A DNA stretch of 64,000 nt from Dolomedes plantarius. Its lineage: Eukaryota; Arthropoda; Arachnida; Araneae; Dolomedidae. The stretch covers positions 56,248,159-56,312,158 of the forward strand of contig OU015500.1 of the NCBI GenBank assembly GCA_907164885.2, written 5' to 3'. The notes below the pieces were generated by a model, which worked only from the letters and a program-made list of their open reading frames with translations, was not told the DNA's origin and made no database searches. Below are positions 11,908 through 25,461 of the stretch, in pieces. Made by a program: the position numbers and the translations under genes. Positions within the stretch are counted from its first letter, which is position 1, and each line of letters opens with the position of its first letter.

Positions 11908-13164
11908 ATATCACAAACTTTTACTCTCTGATGGTGTTTAGGCAATAATCGCGAGGTTTTATAAAAATAATCAATGTACCTTGAAATAATAAAAGCAAAT
12001 TCTGACCCGTTTTAAGGATTAGTAGTGGCTTAGATACTTAACGTTTCAAGGTAAAGTTTAGACCAACCCTTTTTGTCCAGTTCAGACTTTGCAGCGGTTT
12101 TCACTAAATCTTACTATTCAGTTATACGCATGTAGAAAAGTTTCTGTCTGTGTCTGTTAAAATACAGAGAATGATTAACTCTTACATCATGAGTGCTTAC
12201 AAAAGCTCTATTTTGTTCACGAAAACTATCTTACTTTAACATCATAATGACCATCATCTCGACCCTAAACATAGGGATCCTACACCTGAATAGTATACTA
12301 TTAGTTCACCTTACATTATAAGGTATAAATTGGAAGGCCTGTTTTCGGCATTCGGGCAGTGTGACTCCTTCCAAGAGCACCAGAGTTCAAAAGTGATGAA
12401 ATTCATCTGGGTGTAGGTTATGGTGGGAGTTTAACTGTGACTCTCCTGAGGGAGTAGTATCTTCTAGGATTAATTTTTGATTACCACGTGAATAAGCACA
12501 TATTAGTAATGAAAGAAATAATAATACCTTGCATAACTTTCGTTTCTCTTTAAATACCAACAGCGTTTAAAATGCACCTAGCAAACTTCCCAATAATCTC
12601 AGTAACTTTGAAGTACCAAAAATATGTCTTAATACTTAAATTTACATCGAAATTAAACATTTAATTTCTATTACAATGTGATATATGTCTTCACCGAGAC
12701 TTCAAAGGGATTTTTTTTTTGTATAACACTATTAAATTATAAGAGTTTTAGGCAGACAGAGGATTTCTATACGAGACATAAGTAAACTCTTAATATAATG
12801 ACCGATAAGTTTATAAATGCGTGTTATGAATTCCAGGATTTTGCAATGGTTCATATATATGAGTCTTTTAATGTGGAAATCCTATTAAAACGGCCATTGC
12901 TGTAATTTAATCATCGTGTCTCTCATTCTCCATGTATGAGAGACAGTGTAGCATGAAAATTGCAGTCCGTGTACGAATATTCGGGATGCAAACATGTAAT
13001 GCAATATCGAAATTCTGAATACTTACTGGAAATCAGAAAGCAGAAAAACATATTAATCATGTGAAAAATCTCTTTTAAAAAGTATTGTTTATTAAAGAAA
13101 ACAAATATCTTTGTCATATATTTCCCGATTTTCTGGCATTGTACTGGTTTAAAATAAAACACCG
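11908..13164. other. Unassigned AT-rich DNA
   Basis: No gene or transposon end recognised. A 79-codon minus-strand open frame at 12923-13162 has no recognisable domain. Confidence 0.5.
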
Positions 13165-13249
13165 GCCAGTAAATTAGAAACCCGGGAACGTTTATGCAAA
13201 TTCACGTAACAGACATGTTTATGCAATAAACGTGAGTACAGCTTGATGC

Positions 13250-14300
13250 CAACATCGAAGTAAGACGGCTATCGATGCGTATTCCAACAAAAGGGGAGCA
13301 AAATGCCTTTTTAAAAGGACAGATTGCCGTTGAAAAAAGTTTTATCGCGAGAACCCGTTTTTGAAGGAATCATAGTATCCAAAATAGAACAAATCCCTTG
13401 TTTCTGAAAAGTGGAGATATCTATAGTGTATTTCGAAACAGAACCCATAATCCTTGACTTAAAAGCATAAGTGTGGATCAAAAACAATTAATCAAGACCA
13501 CTATCAGTGATGTCTCGAAGACTTAAATGTCAGAAAAAGGGTCAATTGAACAGCCACTGAAGGAAAACTTTGATGAAGGCCCACCAAGCGATCTCGACCT
13601 GAACAATGAGAAGAAAATTCGGTAGTTTTACAATGAATAGAATCGGTATAGTCAGCCACATGTTTGCGCGAAAAACTCTCATTACCGGGAAGAATCGAAA
13701 ATTTTGCCTTGTGTGGTGTCGGGAACGGCCTAACTGGACATGATTGGAAAATAGTGATGTGGTCGAATGAATTTTGCTACAACTTCTTTTGTACCGACGA
13801 CAGGTGAACAACGTGGCATGAGCCCCGTGAATCCGAATACTTGCCTTGCTAGCACAGTTCGAGATCGTGGTGGGTTATCATGCTGTGGGGCTTGTTCTGC
13901 TGGTTTGAGAATGGTCCCCTGGTGTTTAAGGAATGAAGGTTTTGCCCCCCCCCCCCTCGGATTATTTGAACATTATTGCAGGCAAAGTCCACCCTACAAG
14001 ATTGCATTTTCAACCCGCTTATGACGGGTCTTTTGTGGTCGATAATGAAATTATCCTACTAGCAAAACTGCACAATAACTAGCGCATGAGTCTGACGGGC
14101 GATGAGTCCGGCTTGCGACATCTACCCTGGTCACCGCAAACTCCAGATGTGAAACCTGTAAAGAACATTTGAGACATGAATTAAAAATCCGACAGAAAAC
14201 TCTCTTCCACGTTAAGTTTCTTCCATCAACATGGAAGAAACTTAAAATAATTTTATCGGACGCGTGGCATTCTCTCGACTTAATTCACTCTGCCACCATG
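13250..14300 (+). pseudogene. Tc1-like transposase, heavily decayed
   Basis: Across three plus-strand frames one can read the usual Tc1 order: an Arg/Lys-Thr-Leu-Ile-Thr-Gly-Lys-Asn-Arg-Lys segment near 13670, a catalytic-Asp region read here as MWSNEF near 13760 (Asp replaced by Asn), a HGGSVMVWG-like stretch near 13870, a VVDNE segment near 14040, and the final region read as LPWSPQTPDVKP near 14120 in place of the family's SPDLNPIE. Several stops and frameshifts separate these. The 5' flank at 13165-13200 (CCGGCCAGTAAATTAGAAAC) may be a terminal repeat, but I cannot see its partner; the 3' side is abutted by the element at 14314. Confidence 0.7.
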
Positions 14301-14313
14301 TAGAATCAATAAC

Positions 14314-16658
14314 TAGGGTGAGTCGAAAAAAAAATAAATATTTTATTTTCGGAACACTTTAGTGCGGAAAAGTTGCCTATTGTAATAAGAAGAAAAACGG
14401 CACAAAAAATTTCAATCGGTTAACATCTTCCGTTCGCGCATCGCACTTAAATTTTATGAAAAATTACAAAAATCAGAATATATTTGTTATATGTTTCTGT
14501 TAGTTAACCTTTTTAAAATAAACATGCTTTAGTTTTTTATGCTTGTTTTATGGTTTAAATGACCTAAATAAATTAAATTGTGATCATAAATCTATTTTTT
14601 TCCGTTCGAGCAGAGTCTTTGAAAAAACAGAAATTTATCAATTTTTCGCAATTTTCAATGTGCAACTCTTCGTTCGATTTGCTAGAACAAAACGACCCAG
14701 AACTCACCACGTGGAGGTGGTTGCAAGTAGAGTTGCACCCATATCCTACCCAACCAACCATCCAATTGTTGGGTGTGTTATTTACATTATATTTACATCT
14801 ATTTGCAGAGATTTTCCATAGAGTAGAATTCTTTGGCTTACCCTGTTTTTTACTTTTTCTTTTTTATATCTATACACATTTAAAGTCTGATTCTTTTGAG
14901 AAATGAGGCATAACTGATCTAGACTTCAGTGTTGATCGGATATATCCATCTTTAGCTTCATGTCCACATACTTTATTCGATGCCTCTGTCACAATTTTGA
15001 TGCACCTCTTCACAGCCTGTGTGTGACGGGGAAACTTTAGTATTTCTCTGATGGGCGTAGTGTATGAATTGATGAATGATTTAATATCATCTTCATTTAG
15101 GTTCAGCAGCAGTGGGGGAGGATACACCACATAAGAATTCCAATTGATAATTCCAATGTAATCGGAAGCTTGAAAGTTTATCTCCGTTGGTACGAAATTT
15201 CTAACAGTCTTCTTCTTTGGGACGGTTTGTCTTGCTTTTAAGATCCTTCTGTAACGAAGCTGTTCAATATGTTCTCTTTCATCAACAAGCATTGCTAACA
15301 GAACATTTTCTGGGTGCGAAAAAAAATAATTTCGTTGAATTTCTGGATCGACAACTTGAAGTAATTCGTCGAATATTTACCGTGATGTTTGGATTGATTC
15401 AAAGACATGTTTTGATCCGTCAGTATAGTATTTTCTTTTTTTATGGCATATGTGATTTCAAGATGAAGCCAACCTTTTCTTTTAAGTTTCCGAATGGATC
15501 TGATGAACTTATATGCTACCTAAGAACTCAGTTGGCCGCAGTTATCCATCTAGAATGGAACGAAGGACCAGGGTCCCTATTTGCCAAGACTTCTGGACAA
15601 TTTCCCAAGGTGATTGCATGAGAAATGTCCAGAAAGTACTGTTGGTATTTAAACAACTAATCCCTGCCTATATCAAGAATCAAACAATCTATGGGTTCAT
15701 AATCAACCGCAGGGTGTTTTTCACAGCAAATGAACTGCTGTCCGGATATCCCACTAAAAGAATTAGGTCCTGCATTTTGACCGTTAATATGTTGGAAAAT
15801 GTGGCAAAAAGGAAGCTCATTAAAATACAGGAGGCATATGCTCCCTTGTAGAGGGTGTCCTACATAATTTTCTAGTCGACGGATGACACCGTTCTTCCAT
15901 TCAGTGCTGGTTATAGTGCTATCACACACTACTACTTCAAGTTTTTCTAGTGATATTGATAGTTCAGACATACGAGAAATAATGCGTTGAGTCAAATCAT
16001 TTGATGAACTCGAGGAAGGATATACGTGTCCATTATAAGTTGATCCAGGTTCCTGGATAAGAGAATATTGTTCTTCTTTCACATTACTGCGAAATTGCTT
16101 GGCATTCAAATTTTCGACGAACAAAGTATCATCTTTTCGTCCGTCAAAGAAAAGACCCCAACGTCCGTCAAAGAAAAGACCCCCAGGAGGTGTGAATTGA
16201 CTTTTCAAATTCGCCCTAACACGACTCCTGTCTCTTCTTATTTTACATTTATGAACCACATAGGAAGAATCTCTGTTTTATTCTAGCAAAATGAACGAAG
16301 AGTAGCACAGTGAAAATTGCGAAATATTGATAAATTTATGTTTTTTCTAATATGTTGCGCTAACGGAAAAAAAAAATTAGATTACTGATCAGAATTTAAT
16401 TTACTTAGGTTATTTAAACTATAAAACGAGCATAAAAAAATAAAGCATGTTTATTTTAAAAGTTTTAACTAACAGAAAAAAATTACAAAAATATCATGAT
16501 TTTTGCAGTTTTTCATAAACTTTAAGTACGATGAGCGAACGGAAGATCTTAACCGATTTTAATTTTTTCATGCCGTTTTTCTTATCATTACAATAGGCAA
16601 CTTTTCCGCACTAAAGCGTTCCGAAAACAAAAAAAAATATTTTTTTCGACCCAACCTA
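14314..16658 (-). mobile_element. hAT-like element 1, ~290-bp TIRs, probable 8-bp target duplication
   Basis: The left end (14314 to about 14605) and right end (about 16360-16658) are inverted copies with tips TAGGGTGAGTCG and, in outward reading, TAGGTTGGGTCG. They share TAGTGCGGAAAAGTTGCCTA and other blocks. The 8 bases outside each end are TCAATAAC (14306-14313) and TTAATGGC (16659-16666): five identical positions and three transition differences, as expected for an aged duplication. The tips are of the same kind as those of the element at 22310, which encodes the same protein family. The YAGGG-type tip and 8-bp duplication suggest hAT; that class is inferred. Confidence 0.75.
14870..16259 (-). 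pseudogene. Transposase-like protein of hAT-like element 1, broken
   Basis: The first block, 16259-15657, has GGLFFDGRKDDTLFVENL, LIQEPGSTYNGHV, VVVCDSTITSTEWKNGVI and LLYFNELPFCHIFQHING, then SGQQFICCEKHPAVDYEPI. After frameshifted sequence that still reads NRDPGPSFHSRWITAAN, the C-terminal block 15292-14870 gives FPRHTQAVKRCIKIVTEAS and KDGYIRSTLKSRSVMPHF. The same motifs in the same order occur in the gene at 22726-24194. I recall the family as widespread uncharacterised arthropod proteins; acidic residues in CDSTIT and the later motifs are candidates for an RNase-H-like active site, but that is inferred. A short tandem duplication of the FFDGR stretch near 16140-16180 and several stops make it non-functional. 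Confidence 0.7.
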
Positions 16659-16903
16659 TTAATGGCTAAACACATACGTCCTGTAATTTGGACTAATAGA
16701 GACCCAATGAAATATTGAACCAAGTTGCATGATTCATTGGACAGTGTGTGCAGAAAGAGAGAAAATATGTTAAAAGAAGACGATATCCTGGTAATATTAC
16801 ACCTTAAGATTAACAGTATATTTTAGTCAGTAAAGATAATTACCCTTAACATTTAACCATTATTTTCATACCATCAAATAGAATGATGTTCTGTCAAATA
16901 GTC
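16659..16903. other. Spacer between two elements
   Basis: Short unassigned AT-rich segment that starts with the probable target duplication of the element ending at 16658. Confidence 0.4.
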
Positions 16904-18179
16904 CAGGTAACGTAACTTGGGGCTACTTGGACCCTAGGGGGTAATTGGACCCAAACCGAAAAAGTGTTTTAAATTACACCTAGGTATCTTGTCAATAAAA
17001 TACAGGTATAATTCTCAATGTGTGCAACAGATAGGAGCATTAGCTAGGTCCTGAGGCACTTTACCACGTCCCCACTGTTCCCACCTTTTTTTATTTCAGG
17101 TTCTGTAGCTTTGTGATAAAAACACAAATTTTTCTGACCTTATAACGTCCACCTTCCCTTCTTTACAGACTGCATTCCCACGTTAGGTAAGGATAAATTT
17201 TCATATCAAATACAGTATTTAATAATATAATAACAGTTTTAGATGAATAGAGAATCAATTAACCCAGCAAAAATTATAATTATTAACTAGTGTGCTGATA
17301 AACTAAAAATGGGGTTCCTTGGACCCAAGCAAGAAAGTGGGTCCAATTAACAACTACTCACATCTTTAATTAGACATTCTCAAATTTCACTGCAAAAATA
17401 ATTAATATCATTGCTACATGTCGGATTTCTTTTATTAAATGGTTAAACGGGTTCATGTGCATTTATTCGCACTTCTAACACAAACATGCTCGGAAATTAC
17501 AAGAGGTTTCCAGGGAGCAGAATGTATGCGGCTTTGGTACAGCTGAATGTACAGCTGAAAAAATAGAGGAATGTTTAAATGCTGTGAGGTCTCGAGAAAT
17601 GTCTTAGAGAGATGCCTCAACACACTTTAAAATTAGTAGGTCCACTATGAAAAGGAGATTGAAGAATGATTTATTGAACAAACCTGATTGATTGTCAAGT
17701 CTTACCTTGCAATGCATGGACGATCAGTGAAATGTTTTCAAAACAACCTCCCTGGGCGTGACTGGGTAAAATTAGTTTTGAAAACGCATCCACTGTTAAC
17801 AATCAGATATGCAAATAAAATGGCGCTTGTTTTCTGTTTTAATGCAAAATAAATTTTTCATACATAAGCCTCTATTTTTATTTCAAGATCCTAGGTGCTA
17901 CTTGAGCCCACTACCTATTTGAATTGTATATTTCATGTAAAATGTAGGTTGGGTCCAAGTAACCCCAATCTGAGTGTTACTTGAACCCCAATTTCAATAA
18001 CTTATTAAATATATATATATAATTAAAATTTTGGTTTGAAAAAGACCTAAAATCCTGGGGAATCTTCAAATAAGTTGTTCAAATCAGGTTATCAGCACAA
18101 ACATGTTTTTAAAGCTATCGTTTGGTAAGAAATGTACAAAAATCTTCACTTTTGGGGTACAAGTAACCCCAATCTACTG
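16904..18179 (+). mobile_element. pogo-type non-autonomous element with many internal copies of a tip motif
   Basis: The right end reads, outward, CAGTAGATTGGGGTTACTTG followed by TACCCC, and TA follows it at 18180-18181. The left end reads CAG, a 6-base insertion, then TAACTTGGGGCTACTTGGA. The motif GGGGYTACTTGGACCC and its complement recur at about 16917, 16937, 17309, 17337, 17894, 17948, 17970 and 18153. The interior retains only the N-terminal part of a transposase. A CAG tip, TA target and pipsqueak-type helix-turn-helix indicate pogo/Tigger-like relatives. Confidence 0.7.
17486..17700 (+). pseudogene. N-terminal fragment of a pogo-like transposase (HTH domain)
   Basis: From ATG at 17486 the plus strand reads LGNYKRFPGSRMYAALVQL. 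After a stop and a frame change it gives RDASTHFKISRSTMKRRLKN. This is the pattern of the pipsqueak/CENP-B-type helix-turn-helix with which pogo-like transposases bind their inverted repeats, preceded by the basic PRKYKRK-like start. A stop interrupts the first helix and no DDE catalytic region follows before the right end, so only a DNA-binding remnant is present. Confidence 0.65.
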
Positions 18180-19812
18180 TATTATGTACTATAAAGGGAA
18201 AAATATATTACAAGTCTCGAAAAAATAGATATCCATAAGAAAATCGTTTATTGTCAAGACGACTGCAGTTCATTGAGAATTTAAGATGGAATAAAACGGA
18301 AAAGTCCAAGGTGTCTAGGAGACTACGCCCAAAAATTATAAACAGTTGAATTTTGATCAAATATAAAAGATTACAATGGACATGATAATTTTGTGGTTTC
18401 AATATATTATTTGATATTTTATCATATTCTTCTTGACTCAAAGACAGCCGAAATAAATCATAGTTTGCTTATTTATATTTTAATACTTATATTTCAGTTA
18501 ATAGTTTAAATTTCCTCAAATTTTCAGGGAGAAAAGGAATTTTTTAATCCATTAGTAAAGATGCTATCCAGGAGGTCGAATCCAGCTTCCCCCGCTTGCC
18601 GGACAAATGTAAAAACTAAATTCCTAAGTAAATGAAGACATTTGAATTTGCTTTGCAATATTTTGTTTAAATAAGAGTAATTCTAAATTACAACCATAAA
18701 AAATATTTTTGTTCTATTAAAAATTCTTTTGGTTGCATTATTTTGACTCTTACATTAATATATCATCAGTTGAGGTCACATATCTGACATTATTATTTAA
18801 CAATATATATTAAGTTTCCAGTCATCTTTTATTTCTAAAGAAACATAAGTAGGGTTTATTTATTCTAAAAATACTATAAAAGTCATTTATGCTACTAGAA
18901 ACGAATCCATCATTTAAGCAGAAAATCTCCAGAATCATTTGCTATAACATTGCATATAGAAATACAAAAAAATGCATTGCTTACTCTAATGGTCTCAAGG
19001 AATAATCCCACGTGCATTAGAACTATATAAAGAAATACTTTACTTTTATATACCTCATTTGAGATTGTTATTCTTTACCTGGAAGATAAAAAAAAACTTT
19101 CTTTTTTTCTGCTTGTGATCAGTTTGGTCCTAGATAAAGAAAAAAAGAGTCAATGAATGCTATATTTCACCTGTCTGCCTTTGTGGCTAGAGAAAGGAAA
19201 ATAAAAGAAAAAAAGGAGTGTACTATTGGGAATTATTTGATGGCACAATGCAGTATATTGGTCTAATATTGCTTATATAGCGGTTTTCTTGGTTTTCTTC
19301 TTGAATGGGATACAGGCAATGTCAATCTGCTACCATTAAGGGGTAATATACGTGATTTGCAAACCAATGCACTCAAAGAAATGTTGTCGAACGAGCTGTA
19401 TGATTTGCATTCCATTTATGGCCTCAAATTACTCAGAAATATTTAGTTTTATATCATTTTAGAATTGGAAGTTTTATATCCCCTAACTGGAAAGAAAATG
19501 TCCCGTTTCAAAGTTTACTTTGTTTATCGTATTCATTTCAAATATGTGATTTAAAATATCCATGTCTTGGTTTTTGAAGGAACTGTCAAATTCATTTTGA
19601 GGAATATCGAGAGAGACGTAAACATGAAAAAAAAAATCCATGTGAATTATTAAATGTTAGTAATGTAATACTCCGTTTATTTTTTATTTATATTTCCAAA
19701 GTATGTTGTTATGTATCCTTCTCGATATAAAACAAATTTTTTTATGTGGGATACTCAGAAGGTTTATGACATTATAGATATGCGAACGTTCAATGAATAT
19801 ATATAAAAAAAC
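18180..19812. other. Unassigned AT-rich DNA
   Basis: No gene recognised. It contains one of two diverged copies of a dispersed sequence (19080-19410). Confidence 0.5.
19080..19410 (+). repeat. Diverged dispersed repeat, copy 1 (partner 33780-34110)
   Basis: Both copies share, in order, GGGAATTATTT, GCTTATAT followed by GGNTTTCTT, a CATTAA-GG block, then GTGATTTGCAAACCAATGCA (one substitution in the partner). Copy spacing and order agree over about 300 bp. No reading frame is conserved. Confidence 0.55.
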
Positions 19813-21056
19813 ACTAGCATTATTGCCCGGCGTTTCCCGGATAGATATATAGATATAAAATTTTTGATGCATTCCATCAAAAAAATACTGGTATGCACAC
19901 CCCGCTCTTCATGTTCATCTGTCTAGAGAGATTACGCTTCGCGCGTTTCTACTGAAATGATATACAAACAATAAGAAAGAAAGAAACTTTGAGCCTGCGG
20001 ACCTTCGTCTGACTATACGTGTGATTTTATTGAGAATTAACAACATAGTGTTGCCTGATTCGCACGTTTGGATTGAATAAGTTTGCTGTTTAATTATATT
20101 TGTTAGATACAGTTTAATTAGATTTAATTAGATTTGTTTGATCCACTGTTTAATTAGAAATAAGTTTTATAATTTACATTTGCCTTTATTATTTATTTTT
20201 CCCTTAAAAGCTCAGATTTTTCCACATCACCCAAGAGACGCACTTTTTTTCCACATCACCCAAGAGGTAAAGTGCAAGATGCATTACCCCCTTTATTTAT
20301 TCAAAGTAAGGCGGGATTCCGCATTAAGCCTATTTTCCTTACTTTGGTGATTCGGTTTTTTCTTGTCGACAGGCCAAAAACCGTATCGGTTTTTAATTTT
20401 CCCAAGGCCAAAAATGGTTGAAAAAGCGAACTGTAATTCAGTTTTTAATTTTCTTAAGACCAAAAAGCGTAGAAAAAGCAAATTGTAAATCGGTTCAAGC
20501 GATGAGAAAAACAGCAAATAACAAAGGACACAAAGCAGAGCCGGGAAAGTTGTGTAAAAACATACTAATTTGAACTGCATTCTTAAAAAACTCCCATCTC
20601 AGATAGTCTAGTGGTTTAATTTTATCTTTTACCTTATTTTACTATTTCTTTTGTCAATTTATTTCGTTGTTATTCACGTGACGCAAAATTAATGTAAAGT
20701 ATCACAAAAAGAAAAGAAACCACGCGATCAGCATTTCATAAATTAAATTCTAAAAATTAATTTTTAAAAATTCACCAAAAATCAGAAAAGAGAGGTAAAG
20801 ATTCGAAAAAGATTTCGTTTTAAAGGAATTTTTATGATCTTTCACGTGATATAAATTTTATAACCCTCGGATTATAATTTTAAATGCAAACTTAAAAAAA
20901 TTAGAAAAACAGCCTAAAAATTTAATTTTAAAAAATCGAAGAAGAATTTTTCAAAAATCTTTCTCAGTGCACCCCTCCACTCTAGAAGAATCGCCATGCA
21001 GAATTTCAGCTCTTTATGCCCAACAGTTTGGACTGCGTTGTCTGTCAGTCAGTTAA
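19813..21056 (-). mobile_element. Helitron-type fragment, minus orientation
   Basis: Read on the minus strand the left edge ends CCGGGAAACGCCGGGCAATA followed by ATGCTAGT: a short GC hairpin and a CTAGT terminus, the usual 3' end of Helitrons. The right part (20712-21056) is the same ~350-bp module found at 28708-29070 next to another such 3' end. Between them lie short degenerate tandem repeats (20215-20268, 20365-20500). No helicase remnant is seen. The right boundary is uncertain. Confidence 0.5.
20712..21056. repeat. ~350-bp dispersed module, copy 1 (partner 28708-29070)
   Basis: Strong similarity to 28708-29070 throughout, including TTTAAAGGAATTTTTATGAT, CGTGATATAAATTTTATAAC, CAGTGCACCCCT versus TAGTGCACCCCT, and a terminal GTCAGTCAGT. 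This copy lacks the ACGGAACTGTTTTGTATATA tail that the partner has, so it appears truncated on that side. Confidence 0.8.
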
Positions 21057-22302
<1,246 letters not shown>

Positions 22303-22309
22303 TGTATAT

Positions 22310-24474
22310 TAGGCTGGAGCGTAAGTTCGAATTTTGCCAAATTCTTTCCTAATAGCCAAAATAATTTGATCCAACAGTTGAAAAAGCGTATCCTAAAATA
22401 TTTTTTATTTATTTTGAGTCTATCTACCCGCGCATTTGATTTGAATTTCTCAAAATCTGATCAGATTTATCTTTTCTATATCATTTATAAGCGTGAAAGA
22501 GCGAGGAAACAATAATCAATTACGTTGCTAAAGAGCCGTTTTTTGCTCCCCTATAGGTGTTTTGGGGTGAATGTTGTTATCCGGTTATTACTCCTCTGCC
22601 CGCGCGCATGCGCAAGCACACGCTCCATGCACACTTCTTTGGTCAGAATCAGTGAGTTCCCGCGATTATTGTCCATCGTTCGGTCGTATCTAGAGTTACG
22701 TTTGCTAATTGTTGCAGAGTTGAATATGGATAAAAACAGAAACGCTTCTAGTTGTTGCTTGGCAACATTGAAGAGGCGAAAGGCAATATGTTACCTATGT
22801 ATAAGGAGGTCGTGAAATTTTATAATTTTGTAAGATTTCATCTAAAGCTTTTATCGTATACTCGAGGGTAGCCAGCTGTTTTACAGATTGCGGAAATTGT
22901 TGTGATGAGAATCGAAACTATATGCCAAAAAGCTATATGGCCAATCGTATCCCACATCCGCATTATACACTTGAAGCGAGCTTAGCATTCGAAATGCGAA
23001 AATTTGATAAAATCTTGGAAACGATTGAGTGACGACAAAAAAAAGATTTCCACACCCTTAGTTCCAAAATAATTGATATGTATTCTTGTAAGTACAAAGA
23101 TTTTCTACAAAGTAAGCTTCCAAAAGGAACAAAAGTAACGAAAGAAGAACATACTTTTTTGACTGATCAGAGGACTGAAAGAAAAATGATTATTGGTGGT
23201 ATATACTTTTCACAAACGAAAATAATAGAAAAATGAAATGATAGAAATAGAAAGTTAGAACTATATTATGCATCTGTGACAAATAGAGAGAAACACAAGG
23301 ATACAGACCTTTCTCTATGAAGCTCTGTTATATCGAAAGAGTCAGAAGATATAATTGATATAGGCGGTAATTTAGAACCGTGGTCTCCAAAGCTCCAAGT
23401 GGCTCAGAAAAAGTCAAATATCAGCTTTCCGCCTTTGTCAAAAACATGTGACCGATATGGCCTATCTGATAGAGCTGGTGCAGCAATGACGTCGGCAGTT
23501 CTTCATGTCATTAAATCAGATGTCGAAACAATAGATAGATCAAAATTGCGCCATGAAAGAGCAGAAGAACGCACAGAAGTATTACCTAAGCATAGATTTT
23601 TCAGTGTTCCAGATATATTCTTTAACGGCAGAAAGGATAAAGTTTTATCGATAGTGAAAAAGGGTGTCAAAAAATACCCCCAAGTGATGGTAGAAGAACA
23701 CATTTCAGTTATGAAGGAACCAGAGTCTATTTATGCCGGCTACGCAGTAACAAGTACTGGGACGGCTAAGAGGATAAAACTTGCTGTATGTGATTTGCTT
23801 TCTTCTGAAAACATTTCATTGAGAGAAACTGTAGTGGTTGTTTGTGATGGAACAGTTACAAATACATGGAAAACGCTGATGTTATACGGTTGAATTAATC
23901 TTTATGCCTTATCATATGCCTTTTACACACGAATGAATTGCGAATGAATTGCTTTTAAGACACCTGTTTTTATACTTAGATGGCGAAACTACTAGGCCTA
24001 CTTCCTATTCCTGTACTATTGGGAGATTACTAGAAAAATGTGAAAACAATCAAGTTGTACAGTATGAAAAGATAGAAAGCGTGGTGCCAGATATTCAGTC
24101 GGATATCATCCGACATTTAAGTTCGGATCACCGTTATTTATATAATATTGCATCAGCTATAATTAGTGACGAGTGTTCTTCACGTAAAATATAACTAAAT
24201 GCCAAGTCATGCACAGATCTTATAGATTAATATTTTGCTCCTTGCGAGTCGTTTTAACTAATAGTTTTTATAGAATTTAGAGCAATATCCTCCTTCAAGT
24301 TTCATCTGTATGCCAGAAAAAGTATAAATTTTCAAAATAAATGTGCGGATAAAAGAGAAATATTAATAAAAAACTGTAATATATTTTTTATTCCTCTATA
24401 GGTAGGTGAAAATTTTATCACTATTAGAAAAGAAAATTTGAAAAAAAAATTCCATATACCAGCGTTCCACCCTA
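22310..24474 (+). mobile_element. hAT-like element 2, probable 8-bp target duplication
   Basis: Tips are TAGGCTGGAGCG on the left and, outward on the right, TAGGGTGGAACG. Together with element 1 they fit TAGGNTGRRNCG. The flanking octamers are CTGTATAT (22302-22309) and ATGTATAT (24475-24482), matching at seven of eight positions. The left flank borders a microsatellite, which weakens the duplication slightly, but the right flank is unique sequence. The plus strand carries the same protein family as element 1. The YAGGG tip and 8-bp duplication suggest hAT. Confidence 0.75.
22726..24194 (+). pseudogene. Transposase-like protein of hAT-like element 2, broken
   Basis: From ATG at 22726 the first ~30 codons read NASSCCLATLKRRKA, and a frame change then gives MYKEVVKFYNFVRFHLK. 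Downstream pieces include FLTDQRTERKMIIGGIYFSQ. The best block, 23399-23893, has PPLSKTCDRYGLSDRAGAAM, DIFFNGRKDKVLS, MVEEHISVMKEPESIYAGY and VVVVCDGTVTNTWK. After another frameshift 23949-24194 reads LLRHLFLYLDGETTRPTSYS and CTIGRLLEKCENNQVVQYEKI. The order matches the minus-strand gene at 14870-16259, whose C-terminal continuation (HTQAV, KDGYIR) is missing here. At least three frameshifts and internal stops make it inactive. Function as transposase is inferred from its position between inverted repeats. Confidence 0.7.
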
Positions 24475-24482
24475 ATGTATAT

Positions 24483-24739
24483 TACATATTCGATGAAGAT
24501 TTCAGAAATTTGACTTTCACCGAATCTCTCATCCATATGCATGGATAGTAAAATCCTTAATTCTTCAATATGTAAGGATCCGCCCATTTAATTTACCTAT
24601 GAATTATATCTAGATAATAAAGAATGGAGGAAAAAGTAAATATTAACAGTTATTAAATGGTGGCTCACTTGGAACTCACAACTAAAAATGAAGAATAAAG
24701 TGTTGCGATTACACCTGACTTTAACCGTTTGGTATTCCT
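24483..24739. other. Spacer
   Basis: AT-rich DNA between hAT-like element 2 and a SINE; nothing recognised. Confidence 0.4.
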
Positions 24740-24940
24740 TTGCTAGGTAATGTGGTTTCGTTTGGTTTGGATCGCTACGGTCAACTTTTACTATGCGAGG
24801 ACTAATTAGACCGGGACCTACTGCTTAAAGCCGATCCCGAATGGCCACAAACATCCATGCCACCAGTGGGAGCCACGCAGACCACAGACTTTGATCCCGA
24901 ATTCAGCGCCCTAGCCATTCGGCCATCTTCCGGATGTTGG
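24740..24940 (-). repeat. tRNA-derived SINE, copy 1 (partner 35450-35600)
   Basis: On the minus strand the head reads GATGGCCGAATGGCTAGGGC, a good RNA polymerase III A-box context, followed by a degraded B-box region ending in CCCACT. The body continues with TTTGTGGCCATTCGGGAT and CCCGGTCTAATTAG, shared with the copy at 35450-35600. No simple 3' tail or target duplication is clear. Confidence 0.65.
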
Positions 24941-25316
24941 CTCAAGTATGAGTTTGTCGTCAAAGTTTTCCACCAAAGACTTGATATAGGTTGCTTTATT
25001 TGATGAAAAAAATAATCACACTTCTCCGCTCGCTACCTTATATAACTACCTCACACCGTGCATATTTCCTTCTTCCCAATTAGGTCTTGGCTTACAAATT
25101 TTAGTACAGTGCAAAGTCAACTGATGAACAATTGTTGATCATACATTTAGAATAATTGTTGACCCCAAAACAAAGATAGAGTAACTGTTCAGCAAACGGA
25201 AAATTATGTCGAAAAAAATGCAATTACAATACGAAGTTTTTGCTGTGGTGTCTACAATTGATTACTTACAAGTTCGTTTTATATTCCTGAAAAAATTACC
25301 CAGAATATATTTATAA
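24941..25316. other. Unassigned DNA
   Basis: No gene recognised between the SINE and the Helitron 3' end at 25317. Confidence 0.4.
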
Positions 25317-25407
25317 ACTAGCTGAAAACCCGCACATCGTTACGGAGTACATTTAAATTAAATACAGCGGTTAATGTATGTAATTATTGCAAAAGAAAAT
25401 AAATAAA

Positions 25408-25410
<3 letters not shown>

Positions 25411-25459
<49 letters not shown>
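25411..25459. repeat. (TA)n tract, left of mariner 1
   Basis: About 49 bp of alternating TA; the target of the mariner insertion beginning at 25460. Confidence 0.9.

Positions 25460-25461
<2 letters not shown>

Noticed and set aside
15217..15851. Two plus-strand open frames over 100 codons
   Set aside because: They are antisense to the minus-strand transposase-like gene, which has the recognisable motifs.
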